A stretch of DNA of 64,000 bases from Sediminibacterium sp. Its GTDB lineage: Bacteria > Bacteroidota > Bacteroidia > Chitinophagales > Chitinophagaceae. This document shows positions 18,229 through 28,245 of this stretch, piece by piece. Position numbers and translations under genes: made by a program. The stretch is taken from positions 434,001-498,000 of the forward strand of contig JAFWCB010000008.1 of NCBI GenBank assembly GCA_017537025.1, given 5' to 3'. The notes under the pieces were generated by a model, which did no database searches, was not told the origin of the DNA, and was given only the letters and a program-made list of their open reading frames with translations. The stretch's first letter is position 1. Every line of letters begins with the position of its first letter.

Positions 18229-18658
18229 CGTCTTCGTCGTCATCGAAGCCACCATCCTTGTCGTTAAACAAGTCGAATTCTTTAAAATCATCATCGATTT
18301 TAAAGTCGTCTTCCTCCTCATCTTTTTTCTTTCCCCCACCCGGGCTTTTCTTGCCTTTACTTTTGGGAATATCAAATTCGTCGAAATCGGGATCCCAACT
18401 ATCATCGTCGTCTTCGGATTTTTCCCAATCATCTTCTATATCTGCATCTTCCTCCTCATCATCATCGTCATCCGACTTTTTAGATGAGCCTTTTGTAGAA
18501 GGTTTTTTAGAAGGCTTTACATCCTCTTCATCATCTTCTAAATCATCATCATCTTCTTCCAATTCCTTTTTTGATTTCGAAGAAGGTTTCGCATCTGCTT
18601 TTTTTGATGCACTCTTGGGGGTAGTGGACTTTTTATCCTTATCAGATCTCTCTGCCAT
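18218..18658 (-). CDS. Highly acidic low-complexity protein of unknown function
   Basis: 146-residue protein made almost entirely of Asp, Glu, Lys and Ser. The N-terminal third is mixed-charge (SASKKADAKPSSKSKK). Long runs of D/E alternate with Lys/Pro/Ser blocks, and aromatic-acidic repeats such as WDPDFDEFDIP and FKEFDLFNDKDGGFDDD fill the C-terminal half. It has no signal peptide or recognisable domain and is probably intrinsically disordered. I do not recognise a function; such proteins are sometimes mislabelled by low-complexity matches. It lies between purA (60 nt upstream) and pabB (11-nt overlap) on the same strand, so it is probably cotranscribed. The reading frame is supported by that spacing and the repeated motif. 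Confidence 0.7.
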   Translation of the reverse strand: MAERSDKDKKSTTPKSASKKADAKPSSKSKKELEEDDDDLEDDEEDVKPSKKPSTKGSSKKSDDDDDEEEDADIEDDWEKSEDDDDSWDPDFDEFDIPKSKGKKSPGGGKKKDEEEDDFKIDDDFKEFDLFNDKDGGFDDDEDDDF

Positions 18659-18718
18659 ATTCTAATAAGATTAGTTGCGTAAAATTTGCACGCAAATCAT
18701 TATTTACCAAAAAAATTT

Positions 18719-19981
18719 TTATAAATGTATAATTTGTTCTCTGCCTGGACCATTTGACACATATTTAACCGGTACGCCAATATACTGATTTATATAATCA
18801 ATATAACTTATCATATCTACAGGCAGGCTTTCTGCTGTTTTTATACTACTTGTATCCTGGTTCCAGCCTTTAAACTTTTTATAAACAGGGTCTACTTTCA
18901 ATTTAGACAGTTGAAAAGGAATTTCGCGGCTTTGTTTACCATTAATTTCATAATCGGTACAAATTTCGAGTGTAGCGAAAGAGTCGAGCACGTCGGCCTT
19001 TGTCATAATTACCTGCGTTACGCCATTGATCATACAGGTATAATGTAATGCCACCAAATCCATCCACCCACATCGGCGTGGTCTTCCGGTTGTTGCACCA
19101 AATTCGCTGCCTATTTTCCTCAATTCCTCTCCGGTTGCGTCTGACAGCTCAGTGGGGAAAGGTCCTCCCCCCACGCGGGTACAATAGGCTTTAGTAACAC
19201 CCATTACTTCATTGATTTGTTTGGGAGATACGCCTAAACCGGTACACACGCCTGCAGAAATAGTATTGGAAGATGTTACAAAAGGGAAGGTACCAAAATC
19301 AATATCGAGCATACTTCCCTGGGCACCTTCTGCCAACACTTTTTTTCCGGCTTTTATCGCATTATTGATATAGTACTCACAATTGATAATATTCAAGGTC
19401 TTTAAAAACTCAATGGCTTCAAAGAACTCTTCTTCCCAAGCTGAGATATCTTCGATAAAATGAAAATTATCGAGTAGTTTTTGGTGTTTTAGGCGAAGTT
19501 TGATGTACTGGGTGGTGAAGCTTTTGTCTAATAGATCTCCTACCCGTAGTGCATTTCTACCGGTTTTATCCATATAAGCCGGACCAATACCTTTTAGCGT
19601 GGAGCCAATCTTGCTCTCACCTTTAGAAAGCTCAGAAGCTTTATCCAGAGCCCGATGCGTAGGAACGATAATATTGGTTTTATCGGAGATAAAAAGATTC
19701 TTACGAACATCGATGCCATGGGCAGCAACTGCCTCGCATTCTCTTTTTAGAGTAACGGGGTCTAGTACAACGCCATTACCAATAATATTCACTTTATTTT
19801 GATGGAAAATACCGGAAGGGATTTGGTGCAGTACCATTTTCTTTCCTTCGATATATAATGTGTGCCCGGCATTGGGGCCACCCTGAAATCGGGCTACAAT
19901 ATCGTAATGAGGGGCAAAATAGTCAACTATTTTACCTTTTCCTTCATCTCCCCATTGTAATCCTAAAATTACGTCAACCAT
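18719..19981 (-). CDS. purA: Adenylosuccinate synthetase
   Basis: First committed step from IMP to AMP: GTP-dependent ligation of aspartate to IMP. It has 420 residues, full length. Motifs are QWGDEGKGK at the N-terminus (catalytic Asp), GGPNAGHT (catalytic His), GIGPAYMDKTGRNALRVGDL, EGAQGSMLDIDFGTFPFVTSSN, the arginine-rich GATTGRPRRCGW and GPGREQ at the C-terminus. It starts 35 nt after the RelA/SpoT homologue. A -7 box at 19998-20005 suggests it also has its own promoter. Linking purA with the alarmone gene is functionally sensible because (p)ppGpp inhibits PurA in several bacteria. Confidence 0.97.
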   Translation of the reverse strand: MVDVILGLQWGDEGKGKIVDYFAPHYDIVARFQGGPNAGHTLYIEGKKMVLHQIPSGIFHQNKVNIIGNGVVLDPVTLKRECEAVAAHGIDVRKNLFISDKTNIIVPTHRALDKASELSKGESKIGSTLKGIGPAYMDKTGRNALRVGDLLDKSFTTQYIKLRLKHQKLLDNFHFIEDISAWEEEFFEAIEFLKTLNIINCEYYINNAIKAGKKVLAEGAQGSMLDIDFGTFPFVTSSNTISAGVCTGLGVSPKQINEVMGVTKAYCTRVGGGPFPTELSDATGEELRKIGSEFGATTGRPRRCGWMDLVALHYTCMINGVTQVIMTKADVLDSFATLEICTDYEINGKQSREIPFQLSKLKVDPVYKKFKGWNQDTSSIKTAESLPVDMISYIDYINQYIGVPVKYVSNGPGREQIIHL

Positions 19982-19997
19982 ATACTTTCTTAAGGCG

Positions 19998-20005
19998 CAA
20001 ATGTA
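19998..20005 (-). promoter_or_regulatory. Putative -7 promoter element for purA
   Basis: The minus strand reads TACATTTG, an exact TANNTTTG match, ending 16 nt before the purA ATG. A TTTG on the same strand (20031-20034) could be the -33 element, but the spacer of 25 nt is long. Confidence 0.45.
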
Positions 20006-20016
20006 AGGGTAAGCAA

Positions 20017-22272
20017 TTAATTTTCAGTGTCAAATCTGTCCACCGTTTGTATACCATCCAAAGATTTTAGTCTGGTTACTAATTCTTCCAGTTCTTCCTT
20101 ATCATGCACAAATACTTTAATGGTTCCTTCAAATAAGCCTTCCCGAGAATCAATGCTTAAACCGGAGATATTTATTTTTAAATCGCCACTTATTACATTA
20201 GTAATTTTATTGATAACACCCACATCATCCAATCCTATTATCCGTAGTCCGGTTAAGAAAGAAATCTCTTTATTTTTAGCCCATTTCGTTTTAACCACTC
20301 GGTGGCCGTAGTTGGCCATTAATTGTGCTGCATTAGGGCAAGAAGTGCGGTGAATAATAAGTCCCTTGCCTGTACTAACAAAGCCAAATACGTCATCTCC
20401 GGGTATGGGATTGCAGCATTTAGCCAGATTATACATGATTTTATCACTCGATTCACCGAATATGATAAGCTCTGAATCTTTTTTACTACCGGCTTTATTC
20501 GGGTCATAAGCGGGCGGCGTTTCAATAGTTGTAGGTTTTGGTTTAGGGATTTCTATTTTATCACCTAACACCTGAAAGTCTTTTAATTCTTTAAGGTCTA
20601 TACTTTTAGTTGCGATTCGATAATGCAATTCCAGTGAAGAAGGTAACTTATAGAACTGTACCAATTCCTCAATATTATATTGGCTAAAAGCCGCGCCCAT
20701 AGATTCCAATTTACGTTGAAGGGTATATTTGCCATCCTCGGCAATTTTTCTTTTTTCTTCCCTTAACGAATCTTTGATTTTACTTTTTGCTTTAGCAGTA
20801 ACAACCAGATTTAGCCAGTCTTCCGATGGTTTTTGCTTATTACTCGTAATAATTTCTACTTGGTCGCCACTTCGCAGTTTATGTCCGATAGGCACCAGTT
20901 TGTGATGCACTTTAGCGCCTATACATTTAGTACCAATAGCAGAGTGAATGGAGAAGGCGAAATCGAGTGCGGTACTCCCAGTGGGTAGCATCTTTACCTC
21001 CCCTTTCGGGGTATACACATAAATTTCTTCGGCTAGGAATGATGTTTTGAAATCCTGTAAAAAATCTACCCCATCCGTATCTTGAGCACTAAGTACTTCG
21101 CGAATTTGTCCGAACCATTTGTCGAAACGATCCTCATCGGCACTGCCTTCTTTGTATTTATAATGTGCTGCTAAACCTTTCTCGGCAATTTCATTCATCC
21201 TTTTAGTACGAATTTGCACTTCTACCCATTTGCCCTGCGGGCCCATTACTGTTGTATGTAGGGCCTCATAACCGTTACTTTTGGGGTTACTCAACCAATC
21301 GCGTAACCTTTCCGGAGAGGGGCTATACTCATCAGTAATCATAGAATATACTTTCCAGCAGTCTTCTTTTTCCTTCTCAGGGGGAGAATTAAGAATTACT
21401 CTGATGGCGAAAAGATCATATACTTCTTCAAAAGCAACCGACTTCTTTTTTATCTTATTCCAAATAGAGTGAATGCTTTTCGGCCTGCCATAAATTTCGA
21501 AATCAAAATGACCGGCGATCATTTTTTCTTTAATAGGTCTAATAAATTCATTGATATACCGCGTACGTTCTCTTTTTGTTTCTGCTAATTTGCGGGCAAT
21601 ATCTTTATAAGCATCGGGCTCAAGATATTTCATGGATAAATCTTCGAGCTCTGTTTTGATATTACACAAGCCCATGCGATGGGCTAATGGAGCATATACC
21701 CAAACTGTTTCGGATGCGATTTTTAATTGCTTTTCACGCTTCATGCTGTCGAGGGTACGCATATTGTGTAGCCTATCGGCAAGCTTAATAAGAATGACCC
21801 TGGGGTCATCAGTAAGCGTCAGTAATATTTTCTTGAAGTTCTCTGCTTGCTGACTGGTATTGGTATCTATTACAGAAGATATCTTGGTAAGTCCGTCTAC
21901 AATTTTAGCAATTTCAATACCGAATTCTCTTTCAACATCTTCCAGTGTAATGTCTGTATCTTCTACGGTATCGTGGAGGAGGGCACAAATGGTACTACGA
22001 ACACCCAATCCGATTTCTTCGACACAAATCATAGCAACTGCGATCGGATGAATAATATAAGGCTCACCACTTTTGCGGCGCATCGTTTTGTGCGCTTCTG
22101 CTGCCATTTCAAAAGCTTGTCGAACCAATTCCTTATCGCCTTTTTTTAATTTAGGGCGAAGGCTTTTGAGTAAGGCACGATAATGCCTGATAATTTCTTT
22201 TCTTTCCTGCTCTTCGTTGAGGGTATATTTTGCAACCGCAGGTTCCGTAAGAGGTACTTGCACTTCATCCAT
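20017..22272 (-). CDS. spoT: RelA/SpoT-family (p)ppGpp synthetase/hydrolase
   Basis: Long RSH protein of 751 residues controlling the stringent response. The N-terminal HD hydrolase domain is intact (RKSGEPYIIHPIAVA, LLHDTVEDTD). The synthetase domain has EVYDLFAIRVIL and NGYEALHTTVMGPQGKWVEV. A TGS domain (EIYVYTPKGEVKMLPTGSTA), a helical region, a zinc-finger-like CCNPIPGDDV...HRTSC segment and a C-terminal ACT domain follow. Both catalytic centres look complete, so the protein is probably bifunctional. A near-consensus -7 box (TAAATTTC on the minus strand, 22295-22288) lies about 15 nt upstream. It is the first gene of a minus-strand run with purA, the acidic protein and pabB. Confidence 0.95.
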   Translation of the reverse strand: MDEVQVPLTEPAVAKYTLNEEQERKEIIRHYRALLKSLRPKLKKGDKELVRQAFEMAAEAHKTMRRKSGEPYIIHPIAVAMICVEEIGLGVRSTICALLHDTVEDTDITLEDVEREFGIEIAKIVDGLTKISSVIDTNTSQQAENFKKILLTLTDDPRVILIKLADRLHNMRTLDSMKREKQLKIASETVWVYAPLAHRMGLCNIKTELEDLSMKYLEPDAYKDIARKLAETKRERTRYINEFIRPIKEKMIAGHFDFEIYGRPKSIHSIWNKIKKKSVAFEEVYDLFAIRVILNSPPEKEKEDCWKVYSMITDEYSPSPERLRDWLSNPKSNGYEALHTTVMGPQGKWVEVQIRTKRMNEIAEKGLAAHYKYKEGSADEDRFDKWFGQIREVLSAQDTDGVDFLQDFKTSFLAEEIYVYTPKGEVKMLPTGSTALDFAFSIHSAIGTKCIGAKVHHKLVPIGHKLRSGDQVEIITSNKQKPSEDWLNLVVTAKAKSKIKDSLREEKRKIAEDGKYTLQRKLESMGAAFSQYNIEELVQFYKLPSSLELHYRIATKSIDLKELKDFQVLGDKIEIPKPKPTTIETPPAYDPNKAGSKKDSELIIFGESSDKIMYNLAKCCNPIPGDDVFGFVSTGKGLIIHRTSCPNAAQLMANYGHRVVKTKWAKNKEISFLTGLRIIGLDDVGVINKITNVISGDLKINISGLSIDSREGLFEGTIKVFVHDKEELEELVTRLKSLDGIQTVDRFDTEN

Positions 22273-22302
22273 ACATTACGAATATACGAAATTTAGGCGA
22301 TA

Positions 22303-22371
22303 GACAGTGGAGGCTAGACGGTAGACGATGGAAGGTAATAGGGTATAGGAAATAGGTAATAGGGTACGGGG
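22303..22371. repeat. Low-complexity tandem repeat tract (GACGGTA / GGTAATAGGGTATAG types)
   Basis: The tract starts with 7-nt units (GACAGTG, GAGGCTA, GACGGTA, GACGATG) and passes into GGTAATAGGGTATAGG-like units. It lies upstream of spoT on the other strand. Similar tracts occur at 35621-35641, 37836-37860, 39727-39756 and 43287-43345, and the 7-nt unit recurs inside leuS. Confidence 0.7.
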
Positions 22372-22458
22372 CTTGTTTTTTAGTGATTTAATGAAACCAA
22401 TTATATATTTTTAAGTGAATCTATTATCTCATAGGATAATAAGATGTTAAGAATGCAT

Positions 22459-23142
22459 ATGAAATATCCCCTGCTCACTTTATTGCTAATTATAACTATT
22501 TCTTTATTGGGGCATGCACAATATAAGCAAGCTCCAATAGATTTTTTACCAAAAGGACATGTTGTTTACAGAAAAATTATAGGAGACCTAAATAAAGATG
22601 GGATTGCGGATTGTATCCTCCTTATCAAAGGAACAGATAGCCAAAAAATTGTTAATGACAGATATCGAGGGAAATTAGATAAAAATAGGCAAGGGTTAAT
22701 TATATTATTCAAACGTCCTCAAGGTTATGAGTTAGTTGTTAAAAATGATTCCTGTTTTTCTGCAGTTGACGCGTATGAGGGTGGATATATGGCCCCTGAA
22801 TATACTGTTGAAATTAAGGAAGGAAATCTGCGTGTTCATTTTGGACAAGGTAGAAATGGCTACTGGCAATATATATTCCGGTTTCAAAATGCTGATTTTT
22901 ATTTAATAGGTTTTGAATCAGGATATCCTAGTCATTTTGTTTCCCACTATGCAACATTTAATGAAGAAAGTATTAACTTTTTAACTCAAAAGAAATTGAA
23001 AAAAAAAGTAATCGGCTTACGTAGTGATGGAAAGGAGAGATATAAAGAAACCTGGACGAAAATAAAAGTCCTAAAAGTCATTAAATTATCTGAAATTAAA
23101 GATTTTGATGAATTTGATATTGATGAATTATATGAAAAATAA
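22459..23142 (+). CDS. Secreted protein of unknown function with a calcium-loop-like motif
   Basis: 227-residue exported protein. A signal peptide (MKYPLLTLLLIITISLLGHA) is followed by a short motif GDLNKDGIADCIL that resembles the Asp-rich calcium-binding loop of FG-GAP/VCBS repeats. The remainder has strongly alternating polar and hydrophobic residues, suggesting beta structure, and ends in a charged tail (FDEFDIDELYEK). I do not recognise a family. I chose 22459 because the signal peptide begins there; an in-frame ATG at 22444 would add five residues. It is followed by a cupin gene 35 nt downstream. Confidence 0.7.
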   Translation: MKYPLLTLLLIITISLLGHAQYKQAPIDFLPKGHVVYRKIIGDLNKDGIADCILLIKGTDSQKIVNDRYRGKLDKNRQGLIILFKRPQGYELVVKNDSCFSAVDAYEGGYMAPEYTVEIKEGNLRVHFGQGRNGYWQYIFRFQNADFYLIGFESGYPSHFVSHYATFNEESINFLTQKKLKKKVIGLRSDGKERYKETWTKIKVLKVIKLSEIKDFDEFDIDELYEK

Positions 23143-23177
23143 TAGTTGATTTTTAAACTATCAGTCAATACTAAAAA

Positions 23178-23888
23178 ATGGAAAATACTGCAATTACGAT
23201 CGGTAGAACATTAAATATAGATGGAAAACCTTTAGAAGATACAGGTGTTGTTTTGCAAAAAGATTCGGTAACAGCTAAACTGTTATTAGCTAATCATACA
23301 GTGGTACTTGCAAATCCTATAACAAAAGAATACGGAGCTCTTATTGAAGTTAGGGATGATCAAAATCAAATAGTAAAAAAAGGCCTTGGTATTATACCCC
23401 CAAATGCTAGCGGTCCACCTAAACATATTCATCCTCATTACGATGAAATATTTACGGTAGTGGAAGGCGCATTTGATTTTTTTATGGATAATAAAATGGT
23501 AAGGATTAATCAAGGAGAAACAGTTATTGTTAAAAAAGGGATATCCCACAGCTTTAAACCTGCCCAAAAAAATACTGTTTGTTCCTTTTTGGTGCAGGCC
23601 GATCCTCCGGGTAAGCTCAATGAGGTCATAAGAACCGTTTGGGGCTTAGCACTGGATGGGAAAACCAATAAAAAAGGGCAACCCAACGAATTTTGGCAAG
23701 GAATTGCGATCGGTAAAGAATTAAAAGATGATACACTATTTGTTTCTCCACCACCTTTTATACAAAAACTTATGTTTTCAATTTTTGGCAAAATAGCTTC
23801 AGAAAAAGGCTATAAAGGAATTTATGAAAAATATTCATCCGATGATTTTTGGATAAAAAGAATAGAACAAATACCGCTAATACATTGA
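23178..23888 (+). CDS. Cupin domain protein
   Basis: 236-residue cytosolic protein with a single cupin barrel in the middle. Motif 1 is HIHPHYDEIFTVVEGAF, whose histidines and glutamate would bind the metal, and motif 2 is VIVKKGISHSFKP. The C-terminal ~90 residues (VWGLALDGKTNKKG onward) are helical and typical of Bacteroidota cupin proteins lacking an assigned reaction. No enzyme activity can be assigned. It begins after the secreted protein gene and precedes an NTF2-like gene, with small gaps suggesting a short accessory operon. Confidence 0.82.
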   Translation: MENTAITIGRTLNIDGKPLEDTGVVLQKDSVTAKLLLANHTVVLANPITKEYGALIEVRDDQNQIVKKGLGIIPPNASGPPKHIHPHYDEIFTVVEGAFDFFMDNKMVRINQGETVIVKKGISHSFKPAQKNTVCSFLVQADPPGKLNEVIRTVWGLALDGKTNKKGQPNEFWQGIAIGKELKDDTLFVSPPPFIQKLMFSIFGKIASEKGYKGIYEKYSSDDFWIKRIEQIPLIH

Positions 23889-23938
23889 TATTACTAACAG
23901 ACTTTTGCAAACCTAATTTATTGATTAATTTTTTTAGT

Positions 23939-24406
23939 ATGATAGCTTTTATAACTCAAAAAAAGATAATAATACAAGTGATTGCCCTTTGTTTGGTACT
24001 TCCTGCATTAAGCCAACCACTTTCCAGTAAAAAGAAGTTGATGGAAGAGATAAGAAAAATTGAAAAACAATTTGAAACAGATGTAAACAAGTTTGGAGCC
24101 GATTTTGCCTTTTATAAATATGCCGCACCACAAGCAGTTATAAAAAGAGGAAACGACTCGCTTATTTTTGGTGCAAATGCAATAAAAAAATATTACAGTA
24201 ATAGTAGTACTAAGAAACTAAAAGCAAAAGCATATTGGACGCCCGATTTTATAGATGTTTCTGAAGATGGTTCCATCGGATATACTTATGGAAAGTATCG
24301 TTGGATAACAACGGATTCTTTGGGTAAAACAAAAGAATATAGCGGCATATTTCATACGATATGGAAAAAGCAAGCTGATGGTAGTTGGAAATACGTGTGG
24401 GATTAG
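23939..24406 (+). CDS. Secreted NTF2-like (DUF4440/SnoaL-type) protein
   Basis: 155-residue exported protein with an N-terminal signal (QKKIIIQVIALCLVLPALSQ). The domain resembles the DUF4440/SnoaL NTF2-like fold: an initial helix (MEEIRKIEKQFETDVNKFG), a strand with FAYKY-like aromatics, the loop IKRGNDSLIFGANAIKKYY, and terminal beta strands ending WKKQADGSWKYVWD, a very common DUF4440 ending. No catalytic residues can be named. The start at 23939 is preferred because it places the Met directly before the signal peptide; longer readings overlap the cupin gene. Confidence 0.8.
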   Translation: MIAFITQKKIIIQVIALCLVLPALSQPLSSKKKLMEEIRKIEKQFETDVNKFGADFAFYKYAAPQAVIKRGNDSLIFGANAIKKYYSNSSTKKLKAKAYWTPDFIDVSEDGSIGYTYGKYRWITTDSLGKTKEYSGIFHTIWKKQADGSWKYVWD

Positions 24407-24424
24407 TATTCGATCAATTATACT

Positions 24425-24432
24425 TATTTTTG
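24425..24432 (+). promoter_or_regulatory. Putative -7 promoter element for the ABC exporter
   Basis: TATTTTTG is an exact TANNTTTG match ending only 7 nt before the ATG at 24440, so the transcript would start at or within a few bases of the start codon. No clear -33 element. Confidence 0.45.
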
Positions 24433-24439
24433 CGGTCTC

Positions 24440-26248
24440 ATGGCTGAGGCGAAAAAAGTTTTTGATTTTAGTTTGTTAAGAAGGGTATTTGTTTTTGTTA
24501 AACCTTACCAGCGATTCTTTTATTTGAGTTTAGTGCTGGCTGTACTAATGGCGCTTACAGCACCGGTTCGGCCTTACCTGATTCAACTTACAGTAAATAC
24601 TGCTATTGGGAAAAATCAAGTTATACCGGCTTGGGTTAAAACGATTTTGCTAGGTATCGATTTATCGAATATTTCTAAGTTTATTATTGCGGTTACTTTA
24701 TTTCAACTCGTATTTATTATTGTAGAAACCATCGTTCGATTTTTATTTTCATTTATTACGGCATGGATGGGTCAACATGTTGTGCATGATTTGAGAACCG
24801 CGGTGTATAAAAAAGTGTTAGGGCTTAATTTACGGCAGTTCGATCAAACCCCTATTGGTACGCTTACTACCCGTACTATCAATGATATTGAGAGTATCAA
24901 TGAAATTTTTTCAGATGGATTAATCCCTATTGTAGCCGATTTATTAACGATCATCATTACCCTGGCTACTATGTTTTGGATCGATTGGCGCATAACCCTT
25001 ATTAGCTTATTACCCTTTCCCTTAATGATTATAGCTACTTATTATTTTAAAGAAAGTGTAAATAAAAGTTTTATAAAAGTTAGAAATGCAGTAGCAGCAT
25101 TAAATGCATTTGTGCAAGAGCATATAACAGGTATGCAAGTAGTACAAGCTTTTGCCGCCGAAGAGAAAGAGTTTTCAGCTTTTAAAAAAATTAATGCCCA
25201 GCATCGCGACGCTAATATCAAAGCCATTTTTGCCTATTCTGTTTTCTTCCCGGTTGTTGAAGTGGTATTGGCAGTGAGTACGGCTTTGCTCGTTTGGTGG
25301 ATAGCTGACAGGAGTTTAGATGCAGGCGTATTAGTAGCTTTTATTTTATACCTTAATCAGATCTTCCGCCCCTTACGGGTAATTGCAGATAAATTCAACA
25401 TTTTACAAATGGGCATGATCGCTGCAGAAAGGGTATTTAAAGTATTAGATAATGATGATATACCCATTGATAATATTGCTAAGCAGGGAAATATTGTTTT
25501 TAAAGGAGCTATTGATTTTGAAAAAGTGTGGTTTGGATATACAACAGAAAACGTGGTATTAAAAGATATCAGTTTTCATATTGAACCGGGTGAAACTGTT
25601 GCTATAGTTGGGCATACAGGAAGTGGCAAAACAACGATTATTAGTTTATTAAACAGACTCTATCAAATAAACAAGGGTACTATTATGATTGATGGTGAAA
25701 ATATCAATAACTATTCTTTACATGATTTACGCAGTAATATAGGCGTTGTGTTGCAAGATGTTTTTCTCTTTTCAGGATCTGTTTCAGACAATATAACACT
25801 TCGCAATCCTGCGATATCCCGGGGTCAGGTAATTGAAGCTGCAAAGATGATTGGGGTGCACGATTTTATTATGCGATTGCCGGGTGGCTACGATTATAAT
25901 GTAATGGAGAGGGGGGGTACATTGAGTTTGGGGCAGCGGCAGTTACTATCCTTTATTCGTGCATTACTCTACAATCCTTCTATTCTTATACTTGATGAAG
26001 CTACCTCTTCCATTGATACTGAAAGTGAGTTATTGATTGAAAAAGCAATTGATACACTGATTTCAGGCAGAACCTCTATTGTTATTGCACACAGGCTTTC
26101 TACTATACGTAAAGCCAACAAAATCATAGTGTTGGAAAAAGGTGTTTTAAAGGAAATGGGTAACCATGATGAGTTACTTGCTCTAGGGGGTTTTTATACA
26201 AAATTGCATGAAATGCAGTTTGAGAAGAAAAAAGCCCCGATTCTATAA
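24440..26248 (+). CDS. MsbA-like ABC exporter (fused permease and ATPase)
   Basis: 602-residue half-transporter with six membrane helices in the first ~320 residues and a C-terminal nucleotide-binding domain. Visible motifs are Walker A GHTGSGKTT near residue 394, the Q-loop VLQDVFLFSG, signature LSLGQRQL, Walker B ILILDEATSS and switch His in IVIAHRLST. It would function as a homodimer, exporting lipid, peptide or drug; sequence does not say which. The architecture fits MsbA/LmrA-type exporters. It is followed by the ATP synthase genes, which have their own promoter. Confidence 0.93.
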   Translation: MAEAKKVFDFSLLRRVFVFVKPYQRFFYLSLVLAVLMALTAPVRPYLIQLTVNTAIGKNQVIPAWVKTILLGIDLSNISKFIIAVTLFQLVFIIVETIVRFLFSFITAWMGQHVVHDLRTAVYKKVLGLNLRQFDQTPIGTLTTRTINDIESINEIFSDGLIPIVADLLTIIITLATMFWIDWRITLISLLPFPLMIIATYYFKESVNKSFIKVRNAVAALNAFVQEHITGMQVVQAFAAEEKEFSAFKKINAQHRDANIKAIFAYSVFFPVVEVVLAVSTALLVWWIADRSLDAGVLVAFILYLNQIFRPLRVIADKFNILQMGMIAAERVFKVLDNDDIPIDNIAKQGNIVFKGAIDFEKVWFGYTTENVVLKDISFHIEPGETVAIVGHTGSGKTTIISLLNRLYQINKGTIMIDGENINNYSLHDLRSNIGVVLQDVFLFSGSVSDNITLRNPAISRGQVIEAAKMIGVHDFIMRLPGGYDYNVMERGGTLSLGQRQLLSFIRALLYNPSILILDEATSSIDTESELLIEKAIDTLISGRTSIVIAHRLSTIRKANKIIVLEKGVLKEMGNHDELLALGGFYTKLHEMQFEKKKAPIL

Positions 26249-26269
26249 AACAGTTTCCCCTCATACCCT

Positions 26270-26277
26270 TATCTTTG
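26270..26277 (+). promoter_or_regulatory. Putative -7 promoter element for the atp cluster
   Basis: TATCTTTG is an exact TANNTTTG match ending 20 nt before the atpB ATG at 26298. It sits just after the ABC exporter stop and supports choosing 26298 over the in-frame ATG at 26208. Confidence 0.5.
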
Positions 26278-26297
26278 CCGCAAATTTGGGAACGGGT

Positions 26298-27663
<1,366 letters not shown>

Positions 27664-27676
27664 TTCGCATTAAATC

Positions 27677-27715
27677 ATTACTGCACCGAAAGCACAGGGC
27701 AATTGGTGCAGTAAT
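27677..27715 (+). repeat. Stable intercistronic hairpin between atpE and atpF
   Basis: ATTACTGCACC (27677-27687) is perfectly complementary to GGTGCAGTAAT (27705-27715), with a 17-nt loop. There is no T-run afterwards, so it is not a standard terminator. It could stabilise the 3' end of a processed atpBE message, helping make c in excess of the other F0 subunits. Confidence 0.7.
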
Positions 27716-27747
27716 ACTTATTAAACAACGGAACTTAAATATTTTAT

Positions 27748-28242
27748 ATGGAACTCTTATTACCCGGCTTAGGATTACTTTTCTGGACGCTCTTAGCTTT
27801 CCTTATTGTATTTTTCCTGCTAAAATCTTTTGCTTGGAAACCTATTCTTTCTTCTTTAAAAGAAAGAGAAACGGGTATAGCTGATGCTATCGCATCTGCT
27901 GATAAAGTAAAAGCCGAGATGGCTGCTTTGAAAAATGAGAATGAAGCCATGATGCAGAAAGCTCGAGAAGAAAGAGCAGTGATGATTAAGGAAGCGAAAG
28001 AAACAGCTGATAAAATGGTTGCAGATGCAAGAGAAAAAGCAAAAGCAGAATACGATAGAATTGTTGCCGATGCGCAGCAAGCAATTATTCAGCAAAAAAA
28101 TGCAGCACTTACCGATGTGAAAAATCAAGTTGGTGCATTGGTAATTGATGTGGCCGAGAAGGTTTTAGGAAGGGAGTTACAGCAAAAAGCGGAGCAAGAA
28201 AATTATATTAAGCAATTAGCTGAAGGAGTTAAACTGAACTAA
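27748..28242 (+). CDS. atpF: ATP synthase F0 subunit b
   Basis: Peripheral-stalk subunit b, 164 residues. One N-terminal membrane helix (GLLFWTLLAFLIVFFLL) is followed by a long charged amphipathic helix (KVKAEMAALKNENEAM, ADKMVADAREKAKAEYD) typical of the b dimer, ending in a segment that contacts delta. Length and arrangement are standard. It ends 3 nt before atpH. Confidence 0.95.
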   Translation: MELLLPGLGLLFWTLLAFLIVFFLLKSFAWKPILSSLKERETGIADAIASADKVKAEMAALKNENEAMMQKAREERAVMIKEAKETADKMVADAREKAKAEYDRIVADAQQAIIQQKNAALTDVKNQVGALVIDVAEKVLGRELQQKAEQENYIKQLAEGVKLN

Positions 28243-28245
28243 CAC

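Noticed and set aside
18229-18432. N-terminal extension of pabB
   Set aside because: The extra 68 residues are the acidic-protein gene in another frame and show no similarity to PabB proteins.
18258-18665. Ser-rich open frame opposite the acidic-protein gene
   Set aside because: Asp/Glu codons read backwards give Ser/Phe runs; the minus-strand frame fits the operon spacing better.
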